A DNA stretch of 37,354 nucleotides from an uncultured Porphyromonadaceae bacterium (GTDB lineage: Bacteria > Bacteroidota > Bacteroidia > Bacteroidales > Muribaculaceae). Position numbers and translations under genes: made by a program. Below, piece by piece: positions 8,349 to 18,444 of the stretch; position 1 is the first letter of the stretch; every line of letters starts with the position of its first letter. The notes below the pieces were generated by a model. It saw only the letters and a program-made list of their open reading frames with translations, was not told the origin of the DNA and did no database searches. The stretch lies in the NCBI GenBank assembly GCA_947073495.1, contig CAMTMX010000028.1, positions 1 through 37,354 on the forward strand. The letters are read 5' to 3'.

Positions 8349-9698
8349 TTAGAACCTACGCTGCTGGGCACGCGCCTGCTTGAGCTGATTCATCATCTTC
8401 ATCGGATTTTTCATATTAGATGCCGCACGCATCATCTTGCGTGTGTCTTCAAACTGCTTCACAAATTTGTTGACTGCCTGAATAGACGTGCCGGAACCCT
8501 TGGCAATTCGCTGACGACGGCTCTGGTTAAGGATTTCAGGATTATGACGCTCGTAAGGAGTCATCGAATTGATCATAGCTTCTATAGAAGTGAAAGCTGA
8601 GTCATCGATATCTATATCCTTGATCACTTTTCCTACACCCGGAATCATTGAAGCGAGCTCCTTTATATTACCCATCTTCTTGATCTGATGAATCTGGTTC
8701 AAGAAATCTTCAAAATCAAATTTATTCTTTTTGATTTTCTCTTGAAGACGTTCCGCCTCTTTCTGATCGTAAAGCTCCTGAGCACGCTTAGCGAGTTCAA
8801 CAATATCGCCCATACCGAGGATACGGCTTGCCATGCCTTCGGGATTAAACTCCTGGATATCCTCAAGTTTTTCTCCCGTACCGATATATTTAATAGGCTT
8901 TTCGACCACTGAACGGATTGAAAGAGCGGCACCGCCCCTGGTGTCGCCGTCAAGTTTTGTAAGAACGACTCCATCAAAATCAAGACGTTCATTGAATTCA
9001 CGGGCAGTATTTACAGCGTCCTGACCTGTCATTGAGTCGACGACGAAAAGAGTCTCCTGAGGTTTTACAGCATTTTTAATAGCTTCAATCTCACGCATCA
9101 TCTCCTCGTCTACAGCAAGACGGCCGGCTGTGTCGATAACGACAAGATCCTGATGGTTACGCTTAGCCTCTGCAATGCCGTTCAAAGCGATTTCAACAGG
9201 ATTTTTATTACCCTCTTCGGTATAGACCGGCACATCGATACTCTGACCGAGCACCTTCAACTGTTCGATAGCGGCAGGACGATAAACGTCGGCAGCCACA
9301 AGCAACGGACGCTTCCCTTTTGACGATTTAAGTTTCTTGGCGAGTTTGCCAGAAAAGGTGGTCTTACCGGAACCCTGAAGACCCGACATAAGAATCACCG
9401 TAGGATTGCCGGAAAGGTTCAACGGAGCCTCCTGTCCGCCCATGAGAGCAGTCAGCTCGTCATGGACAATCTTAATCATAAGCTCCTTTGGCTTCAATGC
9501 ATTTATTACGTTCTGACCCAAAGCTTTTTGCTTTACTGTGTCAGTAAATGTCTTGGCAACCTTATAGTTTACGTCGGCATCAAGCAACGCCCGGCGCACA
9601 TCTTTAAGAGTCTCGGCAATATTGATCTCGGTGATGCGGCCTTCACCTTTAAGGATTTTAAACGACCGCTCAAGTCGATCTGATAAGTTTTTAAACAT
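8349..9698 (-). CDS. ffh: Signal recognition particle protein (SRP54 / Ffh)
   Basis: A 449-residue GTPase which, with 4.5S RNA, delivers ribosomes making membrane proteins to the FtsY receptor. The N domain is at about 1-90. The G domain carries the P-loop GLQGSGKTT (residues 106-114), DTAGR (189-193) and TKLDGDTRGG (from 247). The C-terminal M domain includes MTPYERHNPEIL and the RNA-binding RRQRIAKGSGTS. The tail is Met/Gln rich (MKNPMKMMNQLKQARAQQ), as in other Ffh proteins. It begins 11 nt after the panD stop, so it can be transcribed with panC and panD. Confidence 0.97.
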   Translation of the reverse strand: MFKNLSDRLERSFKILKGEGRITEINIAETLKDVRRALLDADVNYKVAKTFTDTVKQKALGQNVINALKPKELMIKIVHDELTALMGGQEAPLNLSGNPTVILMSGLQGSGKTTFSGKLAKKLKSSKGKRPLLVAADVYRPAAIEQLKVLGQSIDVPVYTEEGNKNPVEIALNGIAEAKRNHQDLVVIDTAGRLAVDEEMMREIEAIKNAVKPQETLFVVDSMTGQDAVNTAREFNERLDFDGVVLTKLDGDTRGGAALSIRSVVEKPIKYIGTGEKLEDIQEFNPEGMASRILGMGDIVELAKRAQELYDQKEAERLQEKIKKNKFDFEDFLNQIHQIKKMGNIKELASMIPGVGKVIKDIDIDDSAFTSIEAMINSMTPYERHNPEILNQSRRQRIAKGSGTSIQAVNKFVKQFEDTRKMMRAASNMKNPMKMMNQLKQARAQQRRF

Positions 9699-9709
9699 AT
9701 ATATAGTTC

Positions 9710-10057
9710 TTACAATTTATTCGTAGCGGTGTCAGGGAAAATGACAGAAGGCTTGAATGTCTTGGCTTCCTCAGGCGTCATCTGTGCGTATGACATTATT
9801 ATAACCACGTCACCGGGCTGGACCTTACGGGCGGCTGCTCCATTCAGGCAAATTACGCCACTCCCTTCTTCTCCTCCTATTGTATAGGTGTCGAATCGCT
9901 CTCCGTTGTTATTGTCTACAATCCAGACACGCTCACCTTCGAGGATGTTGGCTGCTTTCAGCAAAGCGCGATCTATGGTAATACTTCCTATATAATTAAG
10001 ATTCGCCTCAGTCACTGTGACGCGGTGAATCTTCGATTTCATCATTTCTATAAGCAT
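9710..10057 (-). CDS. panD: Aspartate 1-decarboxylase
   Basis: A 115-residue pro-enzyme that makes beta-alanine from aspartate for pantothenate synthesis. It cleaves itself between Gly24 and Ser25 to create the pyruvoyl cofactor. With the start at 10057, the sequence Tyr22-Ile-Gly24-Ser25 falls at exactly the expected positions, which decides this start over the longer frame reaching back into pan[24 protein letters not shown] and [11 protein letters not shown] are family signatures. The ATG lies 4 nt after the panC stop, and the next step of the pathway uses the PanD product, so coupling is expected. Confidence 0.95.
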   Translation of the reverse strand: MLIEMMKSKIHRVTVTEANLNYIGSITIDRALLKAANILEGERVWIVDNNNGERFDTYTIGGEEGSGVICLNGAAARKVQPGDVVIIMSYAQMTPEEAKTFKPSVIFPDTATNKL

Positions 10058-10061
10058 GCTG

Positions 10062-10928
10062 TCAATCTTTAGGCAGGCGATAGGCGATATTGTCAATAAG
10101 ACGCACCTTGCCACAATAAACCGTAATACAACCAACCACCCAAGGAGATTCCTCCCATTCATCGATCGCCGCCAAAGTCCTTGCATCGACAATCTCAAAA
10201 TATTCAACTTCCATGTAAGGAACAGCATTGATGCGTTCCACCACCGAGTCATGGGTTGCCCGAACCGAATGAGTCAGGCTATACTCTACACTATCCTTAA
10301 GAGCAGCATGAATTTCAGGCGCGACCTTACGTTGTTCGGGAGAAAGAAGCGCGTTTCGGCTTGACAACGCCAAACCGTCTTCAGCACGTTTGATGGGACA
10401 CGCCACAATATCCACTTTTATTCCCTCGCTCTTGATCATATTCCTGATCACGGCTATTTGCTGAAAATCTTTTTCTCCAAAATATGCCCTGTCAGGATTT
10501 ACAATTCTAAACAACATGCTGACAATCTGGGCAACGCCCTGAAAATGTCCGGGGCGATATTTCCCTTCCATAACTTCTGCTGCCATGCCGAGAGCAAACA
10601 CATGCTGCGGTTGTGCAGACGGTCCGCCGGGATATATTTCTTCAACCGACGGAGCGAATACAGCCGAAGCGCCTGCCGAAGCAAGAAGTTTAAAGTCGTC
10701 TTCTTCCTTGCGGGGATAGCTCGCAAGATCGTCAGGATTATTAAATTGAGTCGGATTTACAAACACGCTGACCACAGTCACCGAGTTTTCCGACACTGCC
10801 TTTTCCACCAATGAGATATGCCCTGCGTGTAGAGCTCCCATTGTGGGGACGAGACCTATCGATGCACCGTGTCCCTTCTGTTCGGAGACATAGCGAGAAA
10901 CATCGTTGATTGTTCTTAATATAATCAT
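10062..10928 (-). CDS. panC: Pantothenate synthetase (pantoate--beta-alanine ligase)
   Basis: A 288-residue enzyme that joins pantoate and beta-alanine using ATP, via a pantoyl-adenylate, in the cytoplasm. The nucleotide-binding HIGH-like motif is His34-Ala-Gly-His37 within [27 protein letters not shown] and the KMSKS-like region ([12 protein letters not shown]) follow in the normal order, and [14 protein letters not shown] is another signature. Length is normal. panD follows after a 4-nt gap. A TAnnTTTG box at 10971-10978 on the minus strand is a plausible promoter. Confidence 0.96.
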   Translation of the reverse strand: MIILRTINDVSRYVSEQKGHGASIGLVPTMGALHAGHISLVEKAVSENSVTVVSVFVNPTQFNNPDDLASYPRKEEDDFKLLASAGASAVFAPSVEEIYPGGPSAQPQHVFALGMAAEVMEGKYRPGHFQGVAQIVSMLFRIVNPDRAYFGEKDFQQIAVIRNMIKSEGIKVDIVACPIKRAEDGLALSSRNALLSPEQRKVAPEIHAALKDSVEYSLTHSVRATHDSVVERINAVPYMEVEYFEIVDARTLAAIDEWEESPWVVGCITVYCGKVRLIDNIAYRLPKD

Positions 10929-10970
10929 TGCCCTTCTTTATTGCGTTTAGGGATGTAGTTTTTTCGGGTG

Positions 10971-10978
10971 CAAAATTA
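10971..10978 (-). promoter_or_regulatory. Putative -7 box for panC-panD-ffh
   Basis: On the minus strand the sequence reads TAATTTTG, matching TAnnTTTG, 42 nt upstream of the panC ATG. No convincing TTTG -33 element is seen at the right distance, so the assignment rests on the -7 box and its position. Confidence 0.4.
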
Positions 10979-11094
10979 GTAATTTATTCATTATTACGCT
11001 AACCTCACGCGCGAAAAAAACCGCTTTTATATTAAAGTTATTTAAAAATCAACCAATCGAAGGAAAAACAACGGCATGCATCAAAAAAATTTAT

Positions 11095-11102
11095 TAACTT
11101 TG
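11095..11102 (+). promoter_or_regulatory. Putative -7 box for the glycogen synthase-like operon
   Basis: TAACTTTG matches the TAnnTTTG box and lies about 97 nt before the chosen ATG at 11199. The -33 position shows no clear TTTG. The box is in the divergent gap with panC and is the best promoter candidate for the three-gene run up to 14634. Confidence 0.45.
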
Positions 11103-11198
11103 CACGCTGGAAAGTAGGTATATCCGAAATGATTTCACACAATCCAGGATATGCCTGCGGATACCGGCATTAAAACATCCCGGCAGAATTCAAGTAGC

Positions 11199-12005
11199 AT
11201 GACAAACAATCGAATACTCTTCATCAATCAGGAAATAGCTCCTTACCTGACATCAAGCCCCAATGCAACACTTGGCAAAACACTTGCCACAGGAATGCAG
11301 GAAAGAGGTTTTGAAGTCAGAACTTTTATGCCAAAATTTGGCTCAGTTAACGAACGCAGAAACCAGCTGCATGAAGTGATTCGCCTCTCAGGCATAAATA
11401 TCGTTATTGACGACAACGATCATCCTCTGATTATAAAGGTAGCCTCGCTTCAGCCATCCAGAATACAGGTTTATTTCATCGACAACGATGATTATTTCCA
11501 GAAACTTGATGATGATGAAGACGCTGTCGGAAGCAACCGTACGGACAATGATGAAAGAGCGATCTTCTTTGCCCGCGGCACTATGGAAACAGCCAAGAAA
11601 TTGCGATGGGATCCAAAGATTCTCCAATGTTCCGGCTGGATCACCGCACTTGTGCCTATGTATCTTAAAAGAATGTATGGTGATGAACTGTCTTTCAAGG
11701 GAACAAAAGTGGTTTATTCCATTTTGCCGGGTAAAATTTCAGTTCCGGTAGATGAGCGAATCATCAACAAACTCAAGGAAGACGGGGTCTCATCACGTGA
11801 CCTCAAAAAATTTGCGGGTCTATCATTCGACACAGACCTGCTTCATAGAATGGCAATAGATTTTTCACATGCCATAATTGTTGAGGATCCTGATGTATCG
11901 CCCGAACTCCTTGAATATATAAAGTCAACCGGCAAACCGCTCATCACTCATGATCAGCTTGAGGCCGGACCTGACGCATACGCAGAATTTTATAAGTCGC
12001 TCTGA
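11199..12005 (+). CDS. Stand-alone N-terminal half of a glycogen/starch synthase (GT5-like)
   Basis: A 268-residue protein resembling only the N-terminal Rossmann domain of GT5 glycogen synthases. Signatures are RILFINQEIAPYL at the start, VRTFMPKFGSVNERRNQLHEVIRLSG, NDERAIFFARGTMETAKKLRW and GWITALVPMYL. The C-terminal GT-B domain is absent. The ADP-glucose-binding K-x-G-G-L motif expected after the first strand is not present, and the usual Cys-His-Asp/Gly-Trp segment reads Cys-Ser-Gly-Trp. Similar short proteins are, to my knowledge, widespread in Bacteroidales and annotated as glycogen/starch synthase, so this is a conserved short form and not a broken gene. The start at 11199 fits the family N-terminus; an in-frame ATG at 11151 would add 16 residues. 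DUF4270 follows after 26 nt. Confidence 0.78.
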   Translation: MTNNRILFINQEIAPYLTSSPNATLGKTLATGMQERGFEVRTFMPKFGSVNERRNQLHEVIRLSGINIVIDDNDHPLIIKVASLQPSRIQVYFIDNDDYFQKLDDDEDAVGSNRTDNDERAIFFARGTMETAKKLRWDPKILQCSGWITALVPMYLKRMYGDELSFKGTKVVYSILPGKISVPVDERIINKLKEDGVSSRDLKKFAGLSFDTDLLHRMAIDFSHAIIVEDPDVSPELLEYIKSTGKPLITHDQLEAGPDAYAEFYKSL

Positions 12006-12031
12006 CTTTATATTAACCAGAACATCATCTT

Positions 12032-13504
12032 ATGAACCTCACTTCTTTTAAGAATGACATAAAAGCATTTCGCTTCGCATTACCCGCCACAGTTCTTGCT
12101 TTTGCTGCTTTCAGCACGTCTTGCGAAGATGAAACAAGCAAGATCGGGCCTTCTTTGACAGATGGAGATATCGACATATCTATCGACACACTCTATTTCG
12201 ATCTTGGGGCGAAGACGATAGCTAATGACAATTATGATTCAAAAACAGGGAATCTTCTTTTCGGAAACATCGATGTGCCTGAATATGGGAAGCTAAACTG
12301 TTCATTTGTCAGCAGGATGATGTGTGCCACATCTCTTGACATGTTGCCGGACTCCCTGCAATCTCCTGAAAGAGTCGATTCATGCAGACTGTTTCTCTCA
12401 ATCGCCAGAGGTGATCTTGTCGGTGACTCTCTGACTCCTCAGAAAGTATCAGTATATGAATTGACAAAACAGTTACCATCCAACATCACAAACAGCTTTA
12501 ATCCAGAAGGATATTACGACCCTTCAAAATGTCTTGGATCAAAAAGCTTTACGGTATCTTATGCAGGAAGAACAGATTCACTCGCCACAAGCAAACCCAC
12601 ATCCGGTACGAACAGTAGCGGCCAGACCGTAGTTCAGAATGGAGTGCTTGCAATCGGGGTGGATCTCCCTAAAGAATTCGGGGTAAAGATTTTTGAAGAT
12701 TACAAAAACAATCCACAGATTTTTCAATGGCCGTCAACCTTTGCAGAATATTATCCCGGATTTTTTGTCGAATCTACTTTTGGCAAAGGCTGTGTATCCA
12801 ATATCTATGGTCTCGATCTCTATATCTATGGATGGTATAACGCCAAACAAACAACCGAAACCGATACGACATGGGTGCATAAACCATTTTATGTCAGCCC
12901 GCTTATCTCTTCTCCTGAAGTATTAAGCAGCAACAACATAAAATATAAGGTTTCCGACCATATCAAAAACATGGTGACAAACAACGAATCGGTCGTTACC
13001 ACACCGGGAGGCTATAACGTTGAGTTCAGATTCCCTGCAGAAGACATCATTCGTCATTATCACAAAGGCGAACACAACCTGTCTGTCATCAGCGACCTGA
13101 TCCTCACAATCCCCGCTGAAACAATAGACAATGACTACGGCATTGGTGCGCCACCTACCCTTATGCTGATAAAGACTTCCGAGCTAAAGGATTTCTTCAA
13201 CAACAATAAGATTCCTGACAATGTATCATCATTCACGGCAGAATTTGATTCTACGAACAAGCGTTATCGTTTCTCTTCCATGAGATCATATTTGTTAGGA
13301 CTGCTTAACAAAGGTGAATTGACCGATGAAGACGTAGAATTCACTATTGTTCCAATCAGCCTGGAAACAGAGAGTGGTGCCTATAACTCTTCCACCACCT
13401 ATATCACCAAATGTACACCATATACCATTAAGCCGACTATGGCACGCCTGCATACTGATGAAGCTATGGTGGTGTTCACATTCTCTTCCCAAATCATCGA
13501 ATGA
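12032..13504 (+). CDS. DUF4270 family lipoprotein
   Basis: A 490-residue predicted lipoprotein. The N-terminus has a hydrophobic signal (about residues 14-28) ending at Cys31 in FSTSC. The acidic Glu-Asp-Glu directly after the cysteine resembles the Bacteroidetes lipoprotein export signal, so surface exposure is plausible. The mature part begins with KIGPSLTDGDIDISIDTLYF and is beta-rich with many short charged turns, as in the DUF4270 family; no catalytic motif is seen. DUF4270 has no established function that I know of. The gene lies between the half glycogen synthase (26 nt before) and the CapA-like gene (44 nt after), in what looks like one operon. Confidence 0.75.
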   Translation: MNLTSFKNDIKAFRFALPATVLAFAAFSTSCEDETSKIGPSLTDGDIDISIDTLYFDLGAKTIANDNYDSKTGNLLFGNIDVPEYGKLNCSFVSRMMCATSLDMLPDSLQSPERVDSCRLFLSIARGDLVGDSLTPQKVSVYELTKQLPSNITNSFNPEGYYDPSKCLGSKSFTVSYAGRTDSLATSKPTSGTNSSGQTVVQNGVLAIGVDLPKEFGVKIFEDYKNNPQIFQWPSTFAEYYPGFFVESTFGKGCVSNIYGLDLYIYGWYNAKQTTETDTTWVHKPFYVSPLISSPEVLSSNNIKYKVSDHIKNMVTNNESVVTTPGGYNVEFRFPAEDIIRHYHKGEHNLSVISDLILTIPAETIDNDYGIGAPPTLMLIKTSELKDFFNNNKIPDNVSSFTAEFDSTNKRYRFSSMRSYLLGLLNKGELTDEDVEFTIVPISLETESGAYNSSTTYITKCTPYTIKPTMARLHTDEAMVVFTFSSQIIE

Positions 13505-13548
13505 AAAAAACGTTTTGTCATAAATTTTTAATTGAAATCTAATTTCTC

Positions 13549-14634
13549 ATGACATTACTGATAACTCTTTTCAGCCTCATATCTTTCATAACTGGGGCAG
13601 ATAGTGTTAACTCCGCCCGTAAGGCGGAGTTAATTTTTGTTGGTGACGCCATGCAACACCAGGCACAGCTCGACAAGGCCAAACAAATTGGAGGCAATAA
13701 CGGATATGATTATTCTGATTGCTTCACGCTGATATCACCGACAATTCTCGCCGCGGACTATGCTGTCTGCAATCTTGAAGTTCCCCTCGGAGGTGGTCCG
13801 GACTATACCGGCTACCCATGTTTCAGCGCACCCGACTCTTATGCCGAGGCTTTACGAGACGCCGGATTCGACATGATGCTCACAGCCAACAATCACTGCC
13901 TTGACAGAAGGGACAAAGCAGCAAGACGCACTTTGTCTGCACTCGACAATTTAAAAATTGACCATATAGGCACATATAACAATGCAGCACAAAGAGATTC
14001 CCTTGTGCCTTTTATCAAAAACATAAATGGGTTCAAAGTCGGGTTTCTCAACTATACTTACGGCACAAATGGCATTGAGCCGAAAGATGGTATAGAAGTG
14101 TCACTGATTGACAAAGACATGATGAAAAAGGAAATTTCATCCACCCGCAATGCCGGTGCTGAAATTATCGTTGTCAACATGCATTGGGGAATCGAGTATG
14201 TACTCTTAGAAAATCAGCCACAACGCGACCTTGCTAATTTCCTTGTAGAACAGGGCGTGGATTTAATAATCGGAGGTCATCCCCATGTCGTGCAACCAAT
14301 GAAAGTGGTGCACAATGAGAAGGAGAATAAAGATGTCCTTATAGTATATTCATTAGGCAATTTCATTTCAAATATGAAAACTGCCGACACCCGTGGAGGG
14401 GCAATCGTAAAGGCTACAATCGTGAGGGATCCCACCGGAAAAGCAAAATTCAGTCATGCCGTCTACGACACTCTTTTCACCGCCAAACCTGAAGGAGATT
14501 CAAATTATATGGTTATTCCATCATGGATGCCTGAAAAAATACCGACATCACAGAAATATCATTGGCAAATTTTTGAACGAGGTGCAACTAAAATTTTTGA
14601 CAAATACAACGTCAATGTCCCAAGAGGACATTAA
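13549..14634 (+). CDS. CapA-family (PgsA-like) exported metallophosphoesterase
   Basis: A 361-residue protein of the CapA family, named for poly-gamma-glutamate capsule synthesis but with a calcineurin-like metallophosphoesterase fold. A signal peptide or anchor covers about residues 1-16. Metal-ligand motifs appear in order: FVGDAM (near 31), CNLEVPLGG (near 74), MLTANNHCLDR (near 107), VVNMHWGIEY and GGHPHVVQP. The last two correspond to the HWG and GHxH motifs. Family length is normal. It closes the run starting at 11199 and is followed by a hairpin terminator at 14803-14836. A link to polyglutamate is not supported, because no capBC partners are present; a role in envelope glycan metabolism is inference. 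Confidence 0.88.
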   Translation: MTLLITLFSLISFITGADSVNSARKAELIFVGDAMQHQAQLDKAKQIGGNNGYDYSDCFTLISPTILAADYAVCNLEVPLGGGPDYTGYPCFSAPDSYAEALRDAGFDMMLTANNHCLDRRDKAARRTLSALDNLKIDHIGTYNNAAQRDSLVPFIKNINGFKVGFLNYTYGTNGIEPKDGIEVSLIDKDMMKKEISSTRNAGAEIIVVNMHWGIEYVLLENQPQRDLANFLVEQGVDLIIGGHPHVVQPMKVVHNEKENKDVLIVYSLGNFISNMKTADTRGGAIVKATIVRDPTGKAKFSHAVYDTLFTAKPEGDSNYMVIPSWMPEKIPTSQKYHWQIFERGATKIFDKYNVNVPRGH

Positions 14635-14802
14635 AATTTTAAACACCACATGCAATATCCGGCGAACCTCCATGCAGTGTTTATTGTTATATTAACAAAT
14701 TATTCAACGCAGTTAAAAACAAACTCCGCCAAAGTATTGACTGAGATTTAGCAGTCCCCTGAAATTATAGGAAACACCACGCAAAGATTCATTAGTAATT
14801 GG

Positions 14803-14836
14803 GAGAGGCAACCTTCTGAGGCTGTCTCTCTTTTTT
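14803..14836 (+). terminator. Terminator downstream of the capA-like gene
   Basis: GAGAGGCA (14803-14810) pairs with TGTCTCTC (14823-14830), one pair being G-U, and six T follow directly. It lies 168 nt after the capA-like stop and just before the promoter at 14840. Confidence 0.7.
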
Positions 14837-14839
14837 CAA

Positions 14840-14871
14840 TTTGTCTATTTACGCAAAAATCAGTAACTTTG
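14840..14871 (+). promoter_or_regulatory. Full-consensus Bacteroidetes promoter for the ABC-F gene
   Basis: TTTG at 14840-14843, a 20-nt spacer and TAACTTTG at 14864-14871 match the consensus with ideal spacing. The predicted start is near 14878, giving a leader of about 25 nt before the ATG at 14903. Confidence 0.8.
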
Positions 14872-14902
14872 CAATGAAATTACAGAAAGACAATTAATAT
14901 AA

Positions 14903-16522
<1,620 letters not shown>

Positions 16523-16542
16523 ACCCTAAACACTTAACCGAC

Positions 16543-16836
16543 ATGGTAAAGCATATCGTAACATTCAAATTCAAAGGCAGCGACGAAGAACGTCAAAATG
16601 TGGCGCGTCAATTTGCCGAGGCTCTTATCGCCCTTCCCGATCAGATAGATGAGCTTAAGAGCATAGAAGTGGGAATAAATAAAAATCCGAAAGAGACGTG
16701 GGATCTTGTTCTCACAGCAACCGCCGAGACTCTTGAAGATGTGGCTAAATACTCTGCACACCCGGCACATGTGGCGGCTGTACAGATCATTGCGCCATAC
16801 AAGGAAGATCGTGCCTGCGTTGACTATACAATTTAA
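16543..16836 (+). CDS. Dabb-family (stress-responsive A/B barrel) protein
   Basis: A 97-residue protein with the dimeric alpha/beta-barrel ferredoxin-like fold. It starts with MVKHIVTFKFKG, the usual Dabb opening (M-x-x-H-x-V-x-F-K). It then has LPDQIDELKSIEVGIN, and AKYSAHPAHVAAVQII near residues 70-85, the conserved Y-x-x-H-P-x-H segment. Size is exactly that of the domain. Members are small cytoplasmic proteins, some stress-induced and some enzymes; no function can be assigned here. It shares the ABC-F promoter and is followed by a clear terminator at 16861-16897. Confidence 0.88.
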   Translation: MVKHIVTFKFKGSDEERQNVARQFAEALIALPDQIDELKSIEVGINKNPKETWDLVLTATAETLEDVAKYSAHPAHVAAVQIIAPYKEDRACVDYTI

Positions 16837-16860
16837 AAAATTCACACAATTTTATATTCG

Positions 16861-16897
16861 GCGTCATTGTTTACAGACAATGACGCTGTTTTTGTTT
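16861..16897 (+). terminator. Rho-independent terminator after the Dabb gene
   Basis: GCGTCATTGT (16861-16870) pairs perfectly with ACAATGACGC (16877-16886) around a 6-nt loop. A U-rich tract (TGTTTTTGTTT) follows. Confidence 0.88.
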
Positions 16898-16914
16898 CTA
16901 AATTACACCACTAT

Positions 16915-16961
16915 TCTTAAAAACCGTTTAAATACATTTGTCGAAGGAATTGAGAGGGTTT
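16915..16961. repeat. 47-bp direct repeat, copy A
   Basis: Aligns without gaps to 18972-19018 with 41 of 47 identical positions. The best-conserved part is GAATTGAGAGGGTTT at the right end. This copy lies just downstream of the Dabb terminator and upstream of the lipoprotein gene at 17035. It also contains TACATTTG (16933-16940), which fits a TAnnTTTG box. Confidence 0.75.
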
Positions 16962-17034
16962 CTTAATTTTAACTTTATGAAAGCTCCTAAACACTAAACT
17001 GATTTCATTCGTTATATTAAAAAATGATTCTGCT

Positions 17035-18345
17035 ATGAAACACATATATACTAATATTATGCTCTTGGTATTGATGCCACTTGCAGCTTGTAGCCACGAC
17101 AACAGTCCTTCTCCCCTTTCACCTATCAAAGAAAAGACTTATACTGACTCTTCCGGGCTTGAACTGTACTACAACGGCAATAAAATGCCGGGTAAAACCG
17201 TAGTTTTTGCTCAGGATGGCGATAAAGCTGTTGTCAAAGCTTATTCAGCTTTCAATCTAAGCCAAATCTCCGGCTTCGGATTGACAGGGGAATTACCTTC
17301 TCCCGGAATAATTCCGGGCAGTCCCGAGACATCCCTTCAAGTATCCCTAAATGACGCAGGTCAATATTGGGAGTTTTCCGGTACAGGGGATGATACATTC
17401 TGCACTTATTCATACAAAGGATATGCATCAGAAGATAAATTGAAACTTTCCATATCAGATGCCAAATTGAAATCCGGCGGTGTTACCCCCTCCGCATGGA
17501 TGCCGGCACCAATCGAAAAAAACTCTGACGGATCTTTCAAATCTCTTCCGATATATGCAGATTGGCAATATGATCCGATTCCGGGTATCGACTTCAATTT
17601 GAGCCCATTACTTTCCGCTGTGACTGTCGCTCCCATTATCCCTGTATACAACAATACTGCCTATATGTCGATAAGTGAAGCGATCTACGAATTGCTAAAG
17701 GGAATATCTTTCCTTCCTGATGGAAACATCCTTTTCACTTATATATCCTCTGTGGGAGGAGCATACCATCTCGCGCAGACCTATCCAAACGGATACCAAT
17801 ATGTAATAGCAGCTCCCGGATCAATCAAACTATATGTCAACCCACTCTCATTCTTCAGTTTCATACTGCAATCCACATCAGGTTCCACCCCCGAATCAGA
17901 AGTGGATCTCAATGCTCATGGACTGTGGCCGGTAGGTAATAAAAAAAGTTCTTCACGAGCCATTGCTATAAAAGACATTCTGGCTTCACCACTTTTTCAA
18001 AAAATATTGAAAAATATAATGCCTCAATTTCTTCCTATGGTAGCAGAAGGCATACCTTTGGCATATACCGTCACTGTAAGTGAAGCCTCAGGAACATCTC
18101 ACGACTCTCTTAAAATTTATATTGATACCGAAATGGCTGTGAATATTCTTACTGCAGTCATATCCCCCATACTTGAAGACAGTTCAATGATGGAGGCTCT
18201 CAGATTATACATAAGCACGGATCCCACCTTCTCCCCTTTGCTTCCTGATCTTGAAAAGGCGATTTCGATGCTTCCTCAAGCAATCGAACGCACAACCACT
18301 TTCAATTTAGGATTGTCACTTATCCCTTACTCAACTACTGAATAA
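17035..18345 (+). CDS. Putative lipoprotein, possibly DUF4925-like
   Basis: A 436-residue predicted lipoprotein. The signal runs to Leu-Ala-Ala-Cys19, and the mature N-terminus is Ser/Pro-rich. The first 130 residues are beta-rich with a repeating Y-x-G / L-x-Y style (GLELYYNGNKMPGKTVVF, WEFSGTGDDTFCTYSYKG). This suggests a lipocalin- or jelly-roll-like domain of the kind seen in Bacteroidales DUF4925 proteins. The later part (about 200-436) is more helical, with long hydrophobic and Ile/Leu-rich stretches. No catalytic motif is visible and the family call is tentative. It stands alone between the direct-repeat copy A and a bidirectional terminator at 18386-18416, convergent with the PepSY-like gene. 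Function unknown. Confidence 0.72.
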   Translation: MKHIYTNIMLLVLMPLAACSHDNSPSPLSPIKEKTYTDSSGLELYYNGNKMPGKTVVFAQDGDKAVVKAYSAFNLSQISGFGLTGELPSPGIIPGSPETSLQVSLNDAGQYWEFSGTGDDTFCTYSYKGYASEDKLKLSISDAKLKSGGVTPSAWMPAPIEKNSDGSFKSLPIYADWQYDPIPGIDFNLSPLLSAVTVAPIIPVYNNTAYMSISEAIYELLKGISFLPDGNILFTYISSVGGAYHLAQTYPNGYQYVIAAPGSIKLYVNPLSFFSFILQSTSGSTPESEVDLNAHGLWPVGNKKSSSRAIAIKDILASPLFQKILKNIMPQFLPMVAEGIPLAYTVTVSEASGTSHDSLKIYIDTEMAVNILTAVISPILEDSSMMEALRLYISTDPTFSPLLPDLEKAISMLPQAIERTTTFNLGLSLIPYSTTE

Positions 18346-18385
18346 TACACCAAAAGTTTCATTTAGCCTATACCGACAAAAGCAA

Positions 18386-18416
18386 AGAGGACAGCGAATC
18401 TGATTCGCTGTCCTCT
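18386..18416. terminator. Bidirectional terminator between lipoprotein and PepSY-like genes
   Basis: A 15-bp perfect inverted repeat (18386-18400 and 18402-18416) centred on CGAATCTGATTCG, with the apical bases forming the loop. The right side is followed by a moderately T-rich stretch (TGCTTTCCTTTG). The left side has a weak A-rich run for the minus strand. It lies between two convergent genes. Confidence 0.7.
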
Positions 18417-18444
18417 TGCTTTCCTTTGTGAATGTTTCTATTAA

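Noticed and set aside
9710..10252. Longer 180-codon version of panD
   Set aside because: The extra 65 residues overlap panC in another frame and have no family match; the shorter start puts the Gly24-Ser25 cleavage site at the exact family position.
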